Under the pieces are notes generated by a model. The model did not search any database and was not told the origin of the DNA. It saw only the letters and a list, made by a program, of their open reading frames with translations. The position numbers and the translations under genes were made by a program. A DNA stretch of 64,000 nucleotides from Rhizobiaceae bacterium. GTDB taxonomy: Bacteria; Pseudomonadota; Alphaproteobacteria; Rhizobiales; Rhizobiaceae. Positions 45,820-59,711 of the stretch are shown piece after piece (position 1 is the first letter of the stretch; the number at the start of each line of letters is the position of its first letter). The DNA is taken from the NCBI GenBank assembly GCA_025698895.1, contig JAILWO010000001.1:841001-905000 (forward strand). Direction: 5' to 3'.

Positions 45820-48800
45820 TCACTTCTTGAGCTGGTCGCGAAGGGCGGCAAGCTTGGCGAAGGGCGAGTCGGGATCGATCCGGGCCGGACGCTCCTGGCG
45901 TGGCGGTCTCGTGTTCCACTCGCGGCGGTCGTCGCGCTTGACCTCCTTGTCGCGATCGCGCCCCTTGCCCCGGTCCTTGCGGCCTCCCTTGCCGCGGACG
46001 TTTTCCTCCCCGGACTTGCCGTCCGCCCGAGGCGCTCCTTCGGTGGCGGGGCCGTCACGGCGGCCCCGGAAGCCGGCGCGACCTTTGCCGCCCTTTCCCG
46101 CCTCCCGGCGCGGGCCACGCCTGCCGTGACCTTCGAACCGTGCCGGTCGCCAGACGAGGATCGGCTTTGGTTCCTCGGGGGGCAAGGCATCCTCGGCATC
46201 CGCCGCGGCCGCCTGGGGCGCAGAATCTTTTCCGTCCGCCGCCGAGGAAGGCTCGTCCGACGGCTGGTCGGCGGGCGCCGCGACGTTGGAGGAGCCGGTT
46301 CCGAGCGTGTCGTCAAAAGAAGGCTGAACGGCGCTGCCCGCTTCGGCCGCGACCGCATCAAAGGAGCCGCCGACGTCATTCCCATCGACCGTTTCCGTGC
46401 CCGTGGCGGGAATCTCCGTCGGAGGCTCTTCGGCGACGGCCGCCACCGGCGATCCGTCCGGCGCCACGGACTCCGACATCGCGGCCTCTTCGGTCCTTTC
46501 GGCGGCTTCGGCGGCGGCGCGCTCGCGCGCTTCCTTTTCCGCCCTGATCGCGGCTTCGGCGTCGGCGTCCAGTTTCTCGAGGCGTGCCTCCACCTCCAAC
46601 GCCGGCTTGGCCTCGCCGCGATAGCCAAGCGCCATCAGGATTTCCTCCATGTCCTCGGCTTTCGCGCCGAGGATCGACATCATGGCTGGCGTGACGAGGA
46701 AGGCCGCGCCATCGAATCCGCCATCGGGACGGCGGCCCTGACCCGGCTTCCAGGCCAGTGCCGGCCGGATCAGGTCGGCGAGGCGCTCGAGGATGTCGAC
46801 GCGCACGGCACGCCTGCCAAGCACCCGGAAGCCGCCGAGCCGGTAGAAGTCGCGCTCGAATGTCTCGTCCAGCGCAAGCGAGGTGCGTCCGGCCGCGAGT
46901 GCGGTGACGACCTCGCCGAAGCCCGGCTTTTCGCGCGCATCACTGGAAAGCGCGAACAACAACGTGGCAAGTTCGGCCGGAGCCGGTTTGAGCAAGGCCG
47001 GCACGAAGATGTGGTAGGCGCCGAAGCGCACGCCGAGCCGGCGCAGGGCGCCACGCGCCTCCTGGTCGAGCGACTTTACGTCCTCGGCCACCTCGCGCCG
47101 GTCGATGATGCCGAAATTCTCGACCAGCCGGAAAGCCAGCCCCCGCGCGATGCCGGACAGCGTGTCGGATGCCTTCAGCTCCAGAAGCGGCTTGAGATGC
47201 GTCTCGATGCGAAAATTCACGAAGCGCTCGGCCCGCGCCTGGACCTTGTCGCGAGCGGGGCCTGTCAGTTGCTCGTCGGCCAGCATGACGACCCGCGGCT
47301 TGAGCGGGTCGTCACCCGCGACGGTCACCCCGACAGGTTGCCCGCCCCAGCGCAGCACGCCGTCAAATCCCAGGGCGAAGTCGCCATTGCCGGAGGCCGC
47401 GAAGCGCTCGGCCCGCGCCTCGAACTCCGCCGCCAGCGCTTTCTGCGCCGCCGCCTTGACGGCACGCGCGTCCTCGCCGCCCGCCGAAGGATCGGCGGTG
47501 AACCGGAAGCCGTCCAGTTCGCCGACATGATGCCCTTCCACCAGGACCGCCCCGGACGGGCTGATTTCGGCTTCGATCATCGCGTTTTCCCGCAAGCGCC
47601 TCATGAGCACGGATGTCCTGCGGTCGATGAAGCGTTTCGTCAACCGCTCGTGGAGCGCGTCGGACAGGCGGTCCTCGATCTCGCGCGTTTTTTCCTGCCA
47701 GTGTGTCGGATCGGCCAGCCAGCCGGGCCTGTGCGACACGAAGGTCCAGGTGCGGATCTGCGCGATGCGGCGTGACAGCACGTCGATATCGCCTTCGGTT
47801 GATTCGGCCCGCGCCACCTGTCCAGCCAGATAGGTCTCGTCGACATGGCCGCGCCGCATCAGATCGGTATAGACGGCGAGGATGAGTTCGGCATGCTCCG
47901 CCGGAGAGATCCGGCGATAGTCCGGAAGCGCGCAGGCCTCCCACAGAAGTTCCACGCCCCTGCCGCCCGTCGCGTACCGGCGGACGTCCTCGTCGTTCGA
48001 CAGATGCTCCAGTGCGCGCTGGTCGACGGCGGGCAATGCCTTGGCCAAACCCTCGATGCCGGGCGCGGTCTCGATCGAGGCCTTGAGGGCGTCGATGGAG
48101 GAAAAGTCGAAGCCGGCGGTTCGCCACTGCAGAACCCTGACCGGCTGGAAGTCGTGCGCCTCGATCTTCTCGACGAGCTCGGCATCGAACGGATCAACCC
48201 GCGCGGTGACACCGAATGTGCCGTCGCGGATATGGCGGCCGGCGCGGCCGGCGATCTGGCCGAGTTCGCCGGGCGTCAGTTCACGGTGCTGGAAGCCGTC
48301 GAACTTGCGGTTCTGCGCGAAGGCGACATGGTCGACATCGAGATTGAGCCCCATGCCGATCGCGTCGGTGGCGATCAGGTAGTCGACGTCGCCGGACTGG
48401 TAGATCTCGACCTGCTTGTTGCGCGTGCGCGGGCTGAGCGCGCCAAGCACGACCGCCGCACCGCCGCGCTGACGCCGGATCAGTTCGGCGATCGCGTAGA
48501 CCTCGTCGGCGGAAAAGGCGACGATGGCCGATCGCTCGGGCAGACGCGTGAGCTTCCTCGATCCGACGTAGGAAAGCGTCGACATGCGCGGCCTGGTGAC
48601 CACGGATACGCCGCCCAAAAGCCTTTCGAGTATCCCGCGCATGGTCGAGGCGCCGAGCAGCAGCGTCTCCTCGCGCCCCCGCAGGTTGAGTATCCGGTCG
48701 GTGAAGACGTGGCCGCGCTCCAGATCGTCGGCGAGCTGGACCTCGTCAATCGCCACGAAGGCCGCGTCGGTCTGACGCGGCATGGCCTCAACCGTGCAGA

Positions 48801-49059
48801 CCGAATACCGCGCGCCCGGCGGCACGATCTTCTCCTCCCCCGTTATAAGCGACACGTTCCCTACGCCGACCTTCTCGCCGACACGCGCATAGACCTCGCG
48901 CGCAAGCAGCCTGAGCGGCAGGCCTATGACACCCGACGAGTGGGCGACCATCCGTTCGATCGCCAGATGGGTCTTGCCTGTATTCGTCGGCCCGAGCACG
49001 GCGGTGACGCCGCGACCCGAGAAAACCGAAGTCGTCGCGAGAGGATTGTGAATGGTCAT
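45820..49059 (-). CDS. Suv3-like DEAD/DExH helicase with a long charged tail
   Basis: A 1079-residue helicase of the group typified by mitochondrial SUV3. Walker A is GPTNTGKT (residues 23-30), Walker B is DEVQLADD (about 105), and helicase C is present with a QIAGRAGR motif (about 275). A central region of unknown function extends to about residue 860. The last 200 residues are low-complexity: acidic and Ala/Pro-rich, then strongly Arg/Gly/Lys-rich (RRGPRREAGKGGKGRAGF and following). The tail suggests RNA binding. Alphaproteobacterial homologues are uncharacterised. The start ATG 49059 is at the Walker-A proximal sequence. Confidence 0.88.
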   Translation of the reverse strand: MTIHNPLATTSVFSGRGVTAVLGPTNTGKTHLAIERMVAHSSGVIGLPLRLLAREVYARVGEKVGVGNVSLITGEEKIVPPGARYSVCTVEAMPRQTDAAFVAIDEVQLADDLERGHVFTDRILNLRGREETLLLGASTMRGILERLLGGVSVVTRPRMSTLSYVGSRKLTRLPERSAIVAFSADEVYAIAELIRRQRGGAAVVLGALSPRTRNKQVEIYQSGDVDYLIATDAIGMGLNLDVDHVAFAQNRKFDGFQHRELTPGELGQIAGRAGRHIRDGTFGVTARVDPFDAELVEKIEAHDFQPVRVLQWRTAGFDFSSIDALKASIETAPGIEGLAKALPAVDQRALEHLSNDEDVRRYATGGRGVELLWEACALPDYRRISPAEHAELILAVYTDLMRRGHVDETYLAGQVARAESTEGDIDVLSRRIAQIRTWTFVSHRPGWLADPTHWQEKTREIEDRLSDALHERLTKRFIDRRTSVLMRRLRENAMIEAEISPSGAVLVEGHHVGELDGFRFTADPSAGGEDARAVKAAAQKALAAEFEARAERFAASGNGDFALGFDGVLRWGGQPVGVTVAGDDPLKPRVVMLADEQLTGPARDKVQARAERFVNFRIETHLKPLLELKASDTLSGIARGLAFRLVENFGIIDRREVAEDVKSLDQEARGALRRLGVRFGAYHIFVPALLKPAPAELATLLFALSSDAREKPGFGEVVTALAAGRTSLALDETFERDFYRLGGFRVLGRRAVRVDILERLADLIRPALAWKPGQGRRPDGGFDGAAFLVTPAMMSILGAKAEDMEEILMALGYRGEAKPALEVEARLEKLDADAEAAIRAEKEARERAAAEAAERTEEAAMSESVAPDGSPVAAVAEEPPTEIPATGTETVDGNDVGGSFDAVAAEAGSAVQPSFDDTLGTGSSNVAAPADQPSDEPSSAADGKDSAPQAAAADAEDALPPEEPKPILVWRPARFEGHGRRGPRREAGKGGKGRAGFRGRRDGPATEGAPRADGKSGEENVRGKGGRKDRGKGRDRDKEVKRDDRREWNTRPPRQERPARIDPDSPFAKLAALRDQLKK

Positions 49060-49376
49060 CGTGTCGGAATCTGACGTTCCCGATGGCAATGGGGTCTCTG
49101 GCGGTGCGAATGTCGCGCCGATGCGGCCGCCTGTCATCCGATATGGTGACCGGATGACGCTATTCCCATAGCGCATTTTCGCGCGATGCGACATGCAATT
49201 GAAAAGACGGGCCGGTGGAACGGGACCGGAACGAATCAGCGACGAATCGCTGACTCTGGCCGATTCACGATCCGTTCACGGCCGGCGGGCGTTTTGCGTT
49301 GCAGGCCAACGGGTTGGGTGTTCCCGCCCCACAGCTTGTCCACAGCTTCTGCGGGCTATCGTTTGAAAACGCGGGA
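49060..49376. other. Gap between helicase and phbB
   Basis: No gene seen in these 317 bases. Features are GTCATCC/GGATGAC arms (49133-49158), a CAGCGA-CGAA-TCGCTG hairpin near 49236-49251, and a TTGTCCACA sequence (49336-49344) resembling a DnaA box. It holds the helicase promoter region and the end of the phbB transcript. Confidence 0.5.
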
Positions 49377-50099
<723 letters not shown>

Positions 50100-50141
50100 G
50101 AAAATCTCCTCCTCTGAAAATCAATGGCAGTAGGGTGGCAG

Positions 50142-50196
50142 GGCAGTAGGGCAATATGTGAAACGCGCCCCTCGGTCGTCTTTTTAACCTACTGCC
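50142..50196. repeat. Inverted repeat between phbA and phbB
   Basis: GGCAGTAGG (50142-50150) and CCTACTGCC (50188-50196) are exact inverted copies in the 118-base intercistronic gap; a second GGCAGTAGG occurs at 50126-50134. Likely a small dispersed repeat or an mRNA hairpin. Confidence 0.6.
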
Positions 50197-50217
50197 TTAT
50201 TCCCTGATTTGCCCCAA

Positions 50218-51396
50218 TCACATCGCCTCCACGCACATGGCGACGCCCATGCCGCCGCCGATGCAGAGCGTCGCCAATCCCTTCTTCGCGCCGCGGCGCT
50301 TCATCTCGTAGGCGAGCGTGTTGAAGATGCGCGCCCCCGACGCGCCGATGGGATGGCCAATGGCGATCGCGCCGCCATTGACGTTCACGATCTCCGGGTT
50401 CCAGCCCATGTCCTTGTTTACCGCGCAGGCCTGCGCGGCAAACGCCTCGTTGGCCTCGACCAGGTCGAGGTCGGAAGCCTTCCAGCCGGCCTTCTCCAAC
50501 GCCTTCTTCGAAGCCGGGATCGGCCCCGTGCCCATTATGGCCGGATCGACGCCGGCGGTCGCCCATGACACGATGCGCAGGAGCGGCGTGATGTTGCGCC
50601 GCGCGGCCTCTTCCTCGCTCATCAGCAGCGCCCCGGCCGCGCCGTCATTGATGCCGGATGCGTTGGCCGCCGTCACCGTGCCCTCCTTGTCGAAGGCCGG
50701 CCTGAGTTTCTGCATGCCGTCCAGCGTCGCGCCGTGGCGGATATATTCGTCGGCATCCACGACCGTTTCGCCCTTGCGGGTCTTTACGGTGACGGGAACG
50801 ATCTCGTCCTTGAAACGTCCGGCCTTCTGGGCGGCCTCGGCCTTGTTCTGGGAGGCGAGCGCGAACTCGTCCTGTGTCTCTCGGGTGATCTGGAACTGGC
50901 GCGCCACGTTCTCGGCCGTCGCGCCCATGTGATAGCCGTTGAAGGCGTCCCACAACCCGTCCCTGATCATCGTGTCGATCATGGTGTAGTCGCCCATCTT
51001 CACGCCCGCGCGCAGATGCGCGCAATGGGGCGAAAGCGACATGGACTCCTGCCCTCCCGCGACGATGACCTTGGCGTCGCCGGTGGCGATCTGCTGCATG
51101 CCAATGGCGATCGCCCTGAGGCCCGAGCCGCAGACCTGGTTGAGGCCCCAGGCGGTGGTTTCCTTGGGCAGACCGGCCGCGACCGATGCCTGGCGGGCCG
51201 GGTTCTGGCCTTGGCCGGCCGTGAGCACCTGGCCGAGAATGACCTCGTCGACCTCGGCGGCATCGACGCCCGCCCGCGAAAGAAGTTCCCTGATAACCAC
51301 GGCGCCGAGCTCATGCGCCGGCATGTTGGCGAAGGAACCGTTAAACGAACCGACCGGCGTGCGGGCGGCACTTGCGACGACGATGGCGGATGACAT
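50218..51396 (-). CDS. phbA: Acetyl-CoA C-acetyltransferase (beta-ketothiolase)
   Basis: A 392-residue thiolase. The acyl-carrying Cys89 is in [10 protein letters not shown]; the GHP motif [15 protein letters not shown] and the C-terminal [13 protein letters not shown] complete the active site. It condenses two acetyl-CoA. With phbB it makes the monomer for poly-3-hydroxybutyrate; the synthase gene is not in the window. ATG 51396 is chosen at the start of similarity. Confidence 0.96.
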   Translation of the reverse strand: MSSAIVVASAARTPVGSFNGSFANMPAHELGAVVIRELLSRAGVDAAEVDEVILGQVLTAGQGQNPARQASVAAGLPKETTAWGLNQVCGSGLRAIAIGMQQIATGDAKVIVAGGQESMSLSPHCAHLRAGVKMGDYTMIDTMIRDGLWDAFNGYHMGATAENVARQFQITRETQDEFALASQNKAEAAQKAGRFKDEIVPVTVKTRKGETVVDADEYIRHGATLDGMQKLRPAFDKEGTVTAANASGINDGAAGALLMSEEEAARRNITPLLRIVSWATAGVDPAIMGTGPIPASKKALEKAGWKASDLDLVEANEAFAAQACAVNKDMGWNPEIVNVNGGAIAIGHPIGASGARIFNTLAYEMKRRGAKKGLATLCIGGGMGVAMCVEAM

Positions 51397-51617
51397 CTGG
51401 TGAACTCCGGTTGGACCTTCCTGAAGGCGATTGATGCGTTTCTTGCCGGTTCCGCCGTCTCTGTCAAACCCGCCGAGCGGCCTGGCGGCGGCGCGACGCG
51501 GCTTTCCTTGCACTGCACAAATCGCTTTCAATTGGCGCTGGTTTGCGCATATCCTCGCTGATGCGGTCAACGGGCGCGGCAGACGCCGGAGCCGCTCAGA
51601 GAGGTGGAGGTCTCGAT

Positions 51618-52247
51618 ATGCCAGCTAAAGGCGAAACGGTCGTCATCAAGAAATACGCGAACCGACGCCTCTACAATACCGGCACCTCGACCTATGTGAC
51701 GCTTGAAGACCTCGCCGAGATGGTCAAGCGCAACGAGGACTTCACGGTCCAGGACGCCAAGACCGGCGTCGACATCACCCATCCCGTCCTGACCCAGATC
51801 ATTTTCGAGCTCGAGAACAAGAACGGGCAGACCATGCTGCCCGTGCCGTTCCTGCGCCAGCTCATCGCCTTCTACGGCGATCAGATGCAGATGGTCGTGC
51901 CATCCTTCCTCGAACAGTCGATGATCGCCTTCGCCCGCGAGCAGGAGCGGATGCGCGAGCAGATGAAGAAGGCGATGGGGAAGTCGCCACTCGAGATGAT
52001 GAACCCCGCCAATCCGGTCAAGGCATTCGAGGACCAGGCGCGGCGCAACATCGAGATGTTTCAGAACGCCATGCGCATGTTCACGCCCTTCCCGGTGCCC
52101 GACGGCGGCCAGGCCGATCCCGAGGAGGGACAGCCGGACGAAACGGCGGAACCTCCAGCCGGCGGGGACGCGGACAAAGGCGAGGAATTGAAGGAGCTGC
52201 GCGAGCAGATCGCCGCCATGCAGCGCAAGATCGACCGGCTGGGCTAG
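51618..52247 (+). CDS. phaR: Polyhydroxyalkanoate synthesis repressor PhaR
   Basis: A 209-residue regulator with the PHB/PHA accumulation DNA-binding domain ([46 protein letters not shown], read in parts; residues 9-60) and the PHB-granule-binding region after it. The tail is acidic and disordered with a final coiled coil. PhaR binds DNA and PHB granules and represses phasin genes until polymer appears. Divergent from phbA. Confidence 0.95.
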   Translation: MPAKGETVVIKKYANRRLYNTGTSTYVTLEDLAEMVKRNEDFTVQDAKTGVDITHPVLTQIIFELENKNGQTMLPVPFLRQLIAFYGDQMQMVVPSFLEQSMIAFAREQERMREQMKKAMGKSPLEMMNPANPVKAFEDQARRNIEMFQNAMRMFTPFPVPDGGQADPEEGQPDETAEPPAGGDADKGEELKELREQIAAMQRKIDRLG

Positions 52248-52254
52248 GACCGCG

Positions 52255-53843
52255 CTACCAGCCCATCGCGCAGCCGTCCTTGCGCGGATCGGATGCTCCG
52301 ACGAAGAAGCCGTTCACGGCATCGATGGCGATCATCTGCGCGCCACCATGCGGCCTCTCGGCGCGGCGGACATCATGGCCGAGCGCTTGCAGCGCCGCCT
52401 GCGCGTCTTCCGGCACGCCGCCTTCGGCCTCCACCACGCCGTCGGCGTCCCAGAACAGGCGCGGGTGATCGATCGCCTGCTGTGGATCCATGCCGTGGTC
52501 CAGCAGATTCGACAGAACGTGGACATGCCCCATCGGCTGATAGTCTCCGCCCATCACGCCATAGGATATCCAGGGCTTCCCGTCCTTCAGCACCATCGCG
52601 GGAATGATCGTGTGCATCGGGCGCTTGCCCGGTCCGATCTCGTTGGGGTGACGCTCGACGAGCGAGAAGCAGGCGCCGCGATTCTGCAGCACGATGCCCG
52701 AGCGCGGTGTCACGACCTTCGAGCCGAAGCCCCCGTAGAGCGAGTTGATGAAGGATACGAGGCGTCCGTCGCGGTCCGCCACGGTGAGATAGACCGTGTC
52801 GGAAGACGGCAGTGGCGGCATGGAAATATCTTTGATGCGGCGCGCCGGATCGAAGCGGGAGGCAAGACTTTCCGCGAAGCCGCCTGAGACGAGGTGTTCG
52901 ACGGGCACCGTCATCGCGGCGGGGTCGGCGACGAGATGATCGCGCACCGAATAGGCGAGCCGCCCGGCCTCCACGAGGGCATGCAGTCGGTTCGCCGAGA
53001 GCGCGTTCGCATCCGCCGGGGCGATGCGATCAAGGATGCCGAGCTGGATCAGCGCCGTGATGCCCTGTCCGTTTGGTGGTATTTCGACGAGCCGCACGCC
53101 GCGATAGTCCACCCCGATCGGCTCCACCCAGTCGGCCGTCGCGCCGGCCAAATCGTCCTCGCCCAGAAATCCGCCGAGGCGCTGTACCGTGGCGGCGATC
53201 TCGGCCGCGATCTCGCCCTCGTAGAAGGCCTTCGCGCCGCAGGCCGCGATCCTGCGCAGCGTCCGCGCGAGCGCGGGAAAGCGGAACCGGCTTCCTTCGA
53301 CCGGCGCAGCACCATTCGCCAGGCAGTGGACGCTGCCGCCCTCATCACGAGCAAGGTCGGCCGCATAGCGTGGCCAGTCCCACGCGACGCGCTGGTGGAT
53401 CGCGAAGCCGTCCTCGGCATAGCCGATCGCGTCGGCGAACAACTCCTCGAAGCCGCGCGTGCCGAACCGCCCCAAGAGCACTTCCCAGGCTTTCACCACG
53501 CCCGGCACCGTGACCGCATGCGCCCCGTTTCGGGAATGGCGGAAAATCCATTGTCACGATACCAGGCGGGGTCGACACGCGAAGCGGCGCGACCCGACCC
53601 GTTCAGGCCCTGGATCCTGCCGTCCGGCTCGGCCAGGATGACGAAGCAATCACCCCCGATGCCCGTCATGTGCGGTTCGACCACGCACAGCGTCGCCGCA
53701 GCGGCGATGGCGGCATCGACGGCGTTGCCGCCTGCCTTCAGCACGGAAAGCGCGGACTGCGTGGCGAGCGGATGCGAGGTCGCGGCCATGCCGCGCTCGG
53801 CGATGACCGGCGAGCGGCCCGGCCGGTCGAATGACCGGCTCAC
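52255..53843 (-). pseudogene. ggt: Gamma-glutamyltransferase, frameshifted
   Basis: The N-terminal part (53843 to about 53525) reads SHPLATQSALSVLKAGGNAVDAAIAAAATLCVVEPHMTGIGGD and stops at 53493. The rest continues in another frame as VPGVVKAWEVLLGRFGTRGFEEL to 52255, with the catalytic threonine region SSDTVYLTVADRDG. One base is missing in a short C-run (53523-53526; four bases instead of the five needed to restore ETGAHAVTVPG). The two pieces together equal a normal GGT of about 530 residues. No signal peptide is seen. It may be a true pseudogene or a sequencing error. Its start overlaps the small membrane gene by four bases. Confidence 0.85.
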
Positions 53844-54241
53844 GAGATCGACACGTCGCGCGAGGCCGATCGGATCGAGATCGAGAAACCAGCCAGTATG
53901 TCGACCAGCGCGATCACCGTCAGCGTGAAAAACAGCGACGTCGCCGCGCCCCGGACCAGCAGGAACTCGACGAGAAAAGCAACGAAGACAAAGGTCGACA
54001 GCATGTGGTCGAGCACCGAGGCGCGCGAGACGCGCGTCGCCTTGAGGACTTCGACGAGCAGGATGACCAGCGCTATCAGCACAAGCAGGTCACCGAAAGT
54101 CATGGCGAACACACCGCCCGACATCATCGGCACATGGAGGATCTGATCGTCCCATGGTCCATCCTCGCCGCCGAACAGGCCAAGCAGGCCGAGGTTGTAG
54201 AGAATGAAGGGGATCAGCAGCAGCGGTATGTGAGAGAACAT
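53840..54241 (-). CDS. Small four-helix membrane protein
   Basis: A 133-residue protein with about four hydrophobic segments (HIPLLLIPFILYNLGLLGLF, GDLLVLIALVILLVEVL, FVFVAFLVEFLLV, SLFFTLTVIALVDILAGF). No family is recognised with certainty. The stop overlaps the start of ggt (ATGA). Confidence 0.65.
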   Translation of the reverse strand: MFSHIPLLLIPFILYNLGLLGLFGGEDGPWDDQILHVPMMSGGVFAMTFGDLLVLIALVILLVEVLKATRVSRASVLDHMLSTFVFVAFLVEFLLVRGAATSLFFTLTVIALVDILAGFSISIRSASRDVSIS

Positions 54242-54369
54242 GACGGTACTCCTGCGTGGCTGGTCTTCGTGCCCCTGCCTGTGCCGGCACGTCAAGACGA
54301 ACACCGCGACCGTCACGAAAAAGACCGGCGCGAAGGCCGGTCTCTGTCATCGTCCAAGGCGCTGATCGC

Positions 54370-54552
54370 TCAGCTTTCCTTCGGCTCCAGCACCTGACGG
54401 CCGCGATACATGCCGGTCTTCAGGTCGATATGGTGCGGCCGGCGCATCTCGCCGGAATTTCTGTCCTCGACATAGGTCGGGGCCTTGATCGCGTCAGCCG
54501 AACGGCGCATGCCGCGCTTGGACGGAGACGTCTTTCTTTTGGGTACTGCCAT
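54370..54552 (-). CDS. rpmF: 50S ribosomal protein L32
   Basis: A 60-residue L32: [18 protein letters not shown] followed by [29 protein letters not shown]. The cysteine zinc ligands of some L32 proteins are absent, as in other alphaproteobacteria. It lies downstream of mtgA on the same strand, separated by 147 bases, and has its own probable promoter there. Confidence 0.96.
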   Translation of the reverse strand: MAVPKRKTSPSKRGMRRSADAIKAPTYVEDRNSGEMRRPHHIDLKTGMYRGRQVLEPKES

Positions 54553-54699
54553 GGATCTGCTCCACTGAACGTGCACGGCCAAGGCGCCCCGGCGGGGCTG
54601 ATCCGACTGGCCTTTACTGGAAAGTCGCGAGCCCATACACCGAATACAGGCCTTTGGCCAGTCGCACGGCGCGAAAAAATGTCGCGAAGCCGAAGCAGG

Positions 54700-55407
54700 T
54701 CAGCCAAGACAGCCGACATAACCGCCCGCCTGGCGGGCGCGTCGCTCGATGATGCCGGAAAGCCGTCGCAGCCCCGACGTCGGCCTGGCCGGGTTGCGAG
54801 CGATCGGGTTCGGCAGTGTCACGGCAAGAAGAGCAGCCTCCTGGCGGTTCAATTCCGATGCCGGCTTGCCGAAATGATGGCGGGATGCCGCCTCGACGCC
54901 GTATATGCCCGGCCCCCATTCGGCGATGTTGATATAGATCTCCATGATGCGCCGCTTGGGCAGGATGAGGTCGATATAGACAGCGATCGGAAACTCCAGC
55001 GCCTTCCTCAAAAAGGAGCGGCCGTGCCACAGATAGAGGTTCTTGGCCGTCTGCATGGTGATCGTCGAGGCGCCTCGCGTCTCCTCGCCGGCCAGGGCCT
55101 CGTCGATGACCGCGCGCAGTTCGCGCAGGTCGACGCCATGGTGGGAGCAGAATTGCCCGTCCTCCGACATCACGACCGAATGCAGCACGGCCGGCGCCAC
55201 GTCGTCGATCCCGACCCATTGCCTGTCATAGCCCTTCAGCGTGACGACATCCTTCAGCATCAGCGTCGAGACCGGATGCACGAAGGAGGGATAATAGACC
55301 AGGGTCAGTATGGCGGGCGCCAGCGCCACCAGGACGAGGACCATCACGATGCGGCCAAGCCATCGCCGCGCGCGCGGGGGCGGTTTCCTGCGCTTGCGTT
55401 GTGCCAT
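54700..55407 (-). CDS. mtgA: Monofunctional peptidoglycan transglycosylase MtgA
   Basis: A 235-residue GT51 glycosyltransferase: basic N terminus, one membrane anchor (about 17-40, [20 protein letters not shown]), then [14 protein letters not shown] with the catalytic Glu, [25 protein letters not shown] and [24 protein letters not shown]. It polymerises lipid II glycan chains without a transpeptidase domain. ATG 55407 is the first Met at a plausible cytosolic N terminus. Confidence 0.95.
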   Translation of the reverse strand: MAQRKRRKPPPRARRWLGRIVMVLVLVALAPAILTLVYYPSFVHPVSTLMLKDVVTLKGYDRQWVGIDDVAPAVLHSVVMSEDGQFCSHHGVDLRELRAVIDEALAGEETRGASTITMQTAKNLYLWHGRSFLRKALEFPIAVYIDLILPKRRIMEIYINIAEWGPGIYGVEAASRHHFGKPASELNRQEAALLAVTLPNPIARNPARPTSGLRRLSGIIERRARQAGGYVGCLG

Positions 55408-55555
55408 GCGCGGCTCCGGGTCGATGATGGGCGCGTCCACGTCAGGGCTCCCGCGTTCGATCCCGACATAAAGGCGTGCGAGGCATCCCGCAACGCGCCT
55501 TCGCAAATGGCGAACACGCTTGACACGGGCGATGACAGGTCGGAACGGTCCGGCC

Positions 55556-56473
55556 ATGGACGCGACTGATTTCAACATGTTTGACGCAGCGCTGGCGGCA
55601 CGCGCGCGAACCGTCGAAACGACGCTGCGCCGCCTGCTCGATGACCGCCCCCTCGACGGCGAGGTCGAAAGACCCGCCCATCTTATGGACGCGATACGGC
55701 ATGGCGTTTTCAACGGCGGTAAGAGGCTGCGCCCCTTCCTGGTGATGGAGGCGGCCGCCCTTTTCGCGCCTGTCGACGAGGCGGTCGCGCGGGTGGCCGC
55801 CGCGGTCGAATGCATTCATTGCTACTCGCTGATCCATGATGATCTGCCCGCCATGGACGATGACGACACGCGGCGCGGCAAACCGACCGTCCACAAGGCT
55901 TTTGACGAGGCGACCGCGATACTGGCGGGAGACGCGTTGTTGACCTTCGCCTTCGATCTTCTTGCCTCGCCGAACACGGTGCTGTCTCCGGTCCCAAGGA
56001 CGGAGCTCGTGCTTGTCCTAGCCCGCGCCTCGGGACTCGGCGGCATGGTCGGCGGCCAGGCCCTGGACCTGAAGGCGGAACGCGCGGTCCCGGACGAAGC
56101 CGGCATCGTCCGGCTGCAGGCCATGAAGACGGGCGCATTGATCCGCGCCGCCTGCGAGATGGGCGCGATCGCGGGTGGTGCGAAACCCGACGAGCGCGCC
56201 CGGCTGGCCGAGTTCGGTTCGGCCATCGGCCTGGCGTTTCAGCTCGCCGACGACCTGCTCGACCTCACCGCCACGCCGGAGAAGATGGGCAAGGCGACGG
56301 CCAAGGATGACGCGGCCGGGAAGGCGACGCTGGTCCGGCTTCATGGTGCCGACTGGACGCGCCGGCAACTCGCCCACCTGACCGCCGAGGCGGCGAACCT
56401 GCTGGCCCCCTTCGGCGAAAAGGGCGCGGTCCTGCGCGAGGCGGCGCGCTTCGTGTCCGAACGCGACCGCTGA
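55556..56473 (+). CDS. ispA: Polyprenyl (farnesyl) diphosphate synthase
   Basis: A 305-residue trans-isoprenyl diphosphate synthase. The first aspartate-rich motif is [15 protein letters not shown] (about residues 98-112), with GKRLRPFL before it, and the second is DDLLD (about 238-242). It makes farnesyl or geranylgeranyl diphosphate for quinones, undecaprenyl phosphate and carotenoids. Chain length cannot be set with certainty from sequence. Divergent from mtgA. Confidence 0.9.
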   Translation: MDATDFNMFDAALAARARTVETTLRRLLDDRPLDGEVERPAHLMDAIRHGVFNGGKRLRPFLVMEAAALFAPVDEAVARVAAAVECIHCYSLIHDDLPAMDDDDTRRGKPTVHKAFDEATAILAGDALLTFAFDLLASPNTVLSPVPRTELVLVLARASGLGGMVGGQALDLKAERAVPDEAGIVRLQAMKTGALIRAACEMGAIAGGAKPDERARLAEFGSAIGLAFQLADDLLDLTATPEKMGKATAKDDAAGKATLVRLHGADWTRRQLAHLTAEAANLLAPFGEKGAVLREAARFVSERDR

Positions 56474-56637
56474 CCGACAATCGGCGACCCTCTCGGGTTC
56501 GGCGGCGGCCCGGCTTGGCTTGGTATTCCGCGCCGTTGCTGCGGCGGGCCCGTTCCGCTTCCGCAATCCGATTAGCGCCATCTTAAGGGAATTTTCCGAA
56601 GATTGCCCTGTCGGGTTGTAGGCACGGGGTCGGGGTG

Positions 56638-59151
<2,514 letters not shown>

Positions 59152-59162
59152 GCACGCCGCGA

Positions 59163-59705
59163 TCAGCCCGGCTGCTCGATCACACCGCAAGCTATGCGGT
59201 CGCCTGCGTCGCCGGCGGGCTGGCTCGCATAGTCATCCGGACCCGAATGGATCATCACGGCCGAGCCGTCATCATCGATCAGCGGAGTTTCCGCGTCGTC
59301 GGCCAGTGACAGTCGGTCCGTGAAGAACTCGACCTTGAGCACACCATCCTGACCGACATGGACGTTGGGAAAATCGCCCGCATGGAGACCACCCTCCGCT
59401 TCGACGCCATGTTCGGGGTCACCCGCGCCGGCATAGTGTCCACCAGCCGACTGAAAGTCCCCTTCGCATTCCCCCGTCTCGTGAACGTGGAATCCGTGCG
59501 GTCCCGGCGGCAGATCGGAGATTTCCACCAGCAGGCGAAGCATGCCGGATTTCGTCTGGTTGAAGGTAACGGTGCCGATCTCTTCGCCATCCGCGTTCAT
59601 CATGCGGGCGGAAGCTTCCGCTCCGGATGGAGCGGGCTGCTGTGCGGCTGCGATACCGGCACTGAGGACTGTCGCGGCTGCGACGGCCAGGATCTTCCCA
59701 TGCAT
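59163..59705 (-). CDS. sodC: Periplasmic Cu/Zn superoxide dismutase
   Basis: A 180-residue SOD with a signal peptide (KILAVAAATVLSAGIAAAQ). The copper/zinc ligand motifs GFHVHETG, GGHYAGAG, LHAGDFPN and MIHSGPDDY are visible, and the two disulfide cysteines (CEGDF, ACGVI) are present. It dismutates periplasmic superoxide. Convergent with the histidine kinase. Confidence 0.95.
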   Translation of the reverse strand: MHGKILAVAAATVLSAGIAAAQQPAPSGAEASARMMNADGEEIGTVTFNQTKSGMLRLLVEISDLPPGPHGFHVHETGECEGDFQSAGGHYAGAGDPEHGVEAEGGLHAGDFPNVHVGQDGVLKVEFFTDRLSLADDAETPLIDDDGSAVMIHSGPDDYASQPAGDAGDRIACGVIEQPG

Positions 59706-59711
59706 TGAAGG

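Noticed and set aside
45535-47775. A 746-residue open frame antisense to the helicase gene
   Set aside because: GC-rich genes commonly leave long antisense frames. Its translation is Arg/Ala/Gly-rich without any family motif, while the opposite strand encodes a complete helicase.
49336-49344. TTGTCCACA as part of a replication origin
   Set aside because: A single DnaA-box-like word with no cluster, AT-rich unwinding region or origin-linked genes nearby.
53523-53526. Programmed frameshifting in ggt
   Set aside because: Four identical bases do not make a slippery heptamer, no stimulatory structure is evident, and GGT is not known to use recoding.
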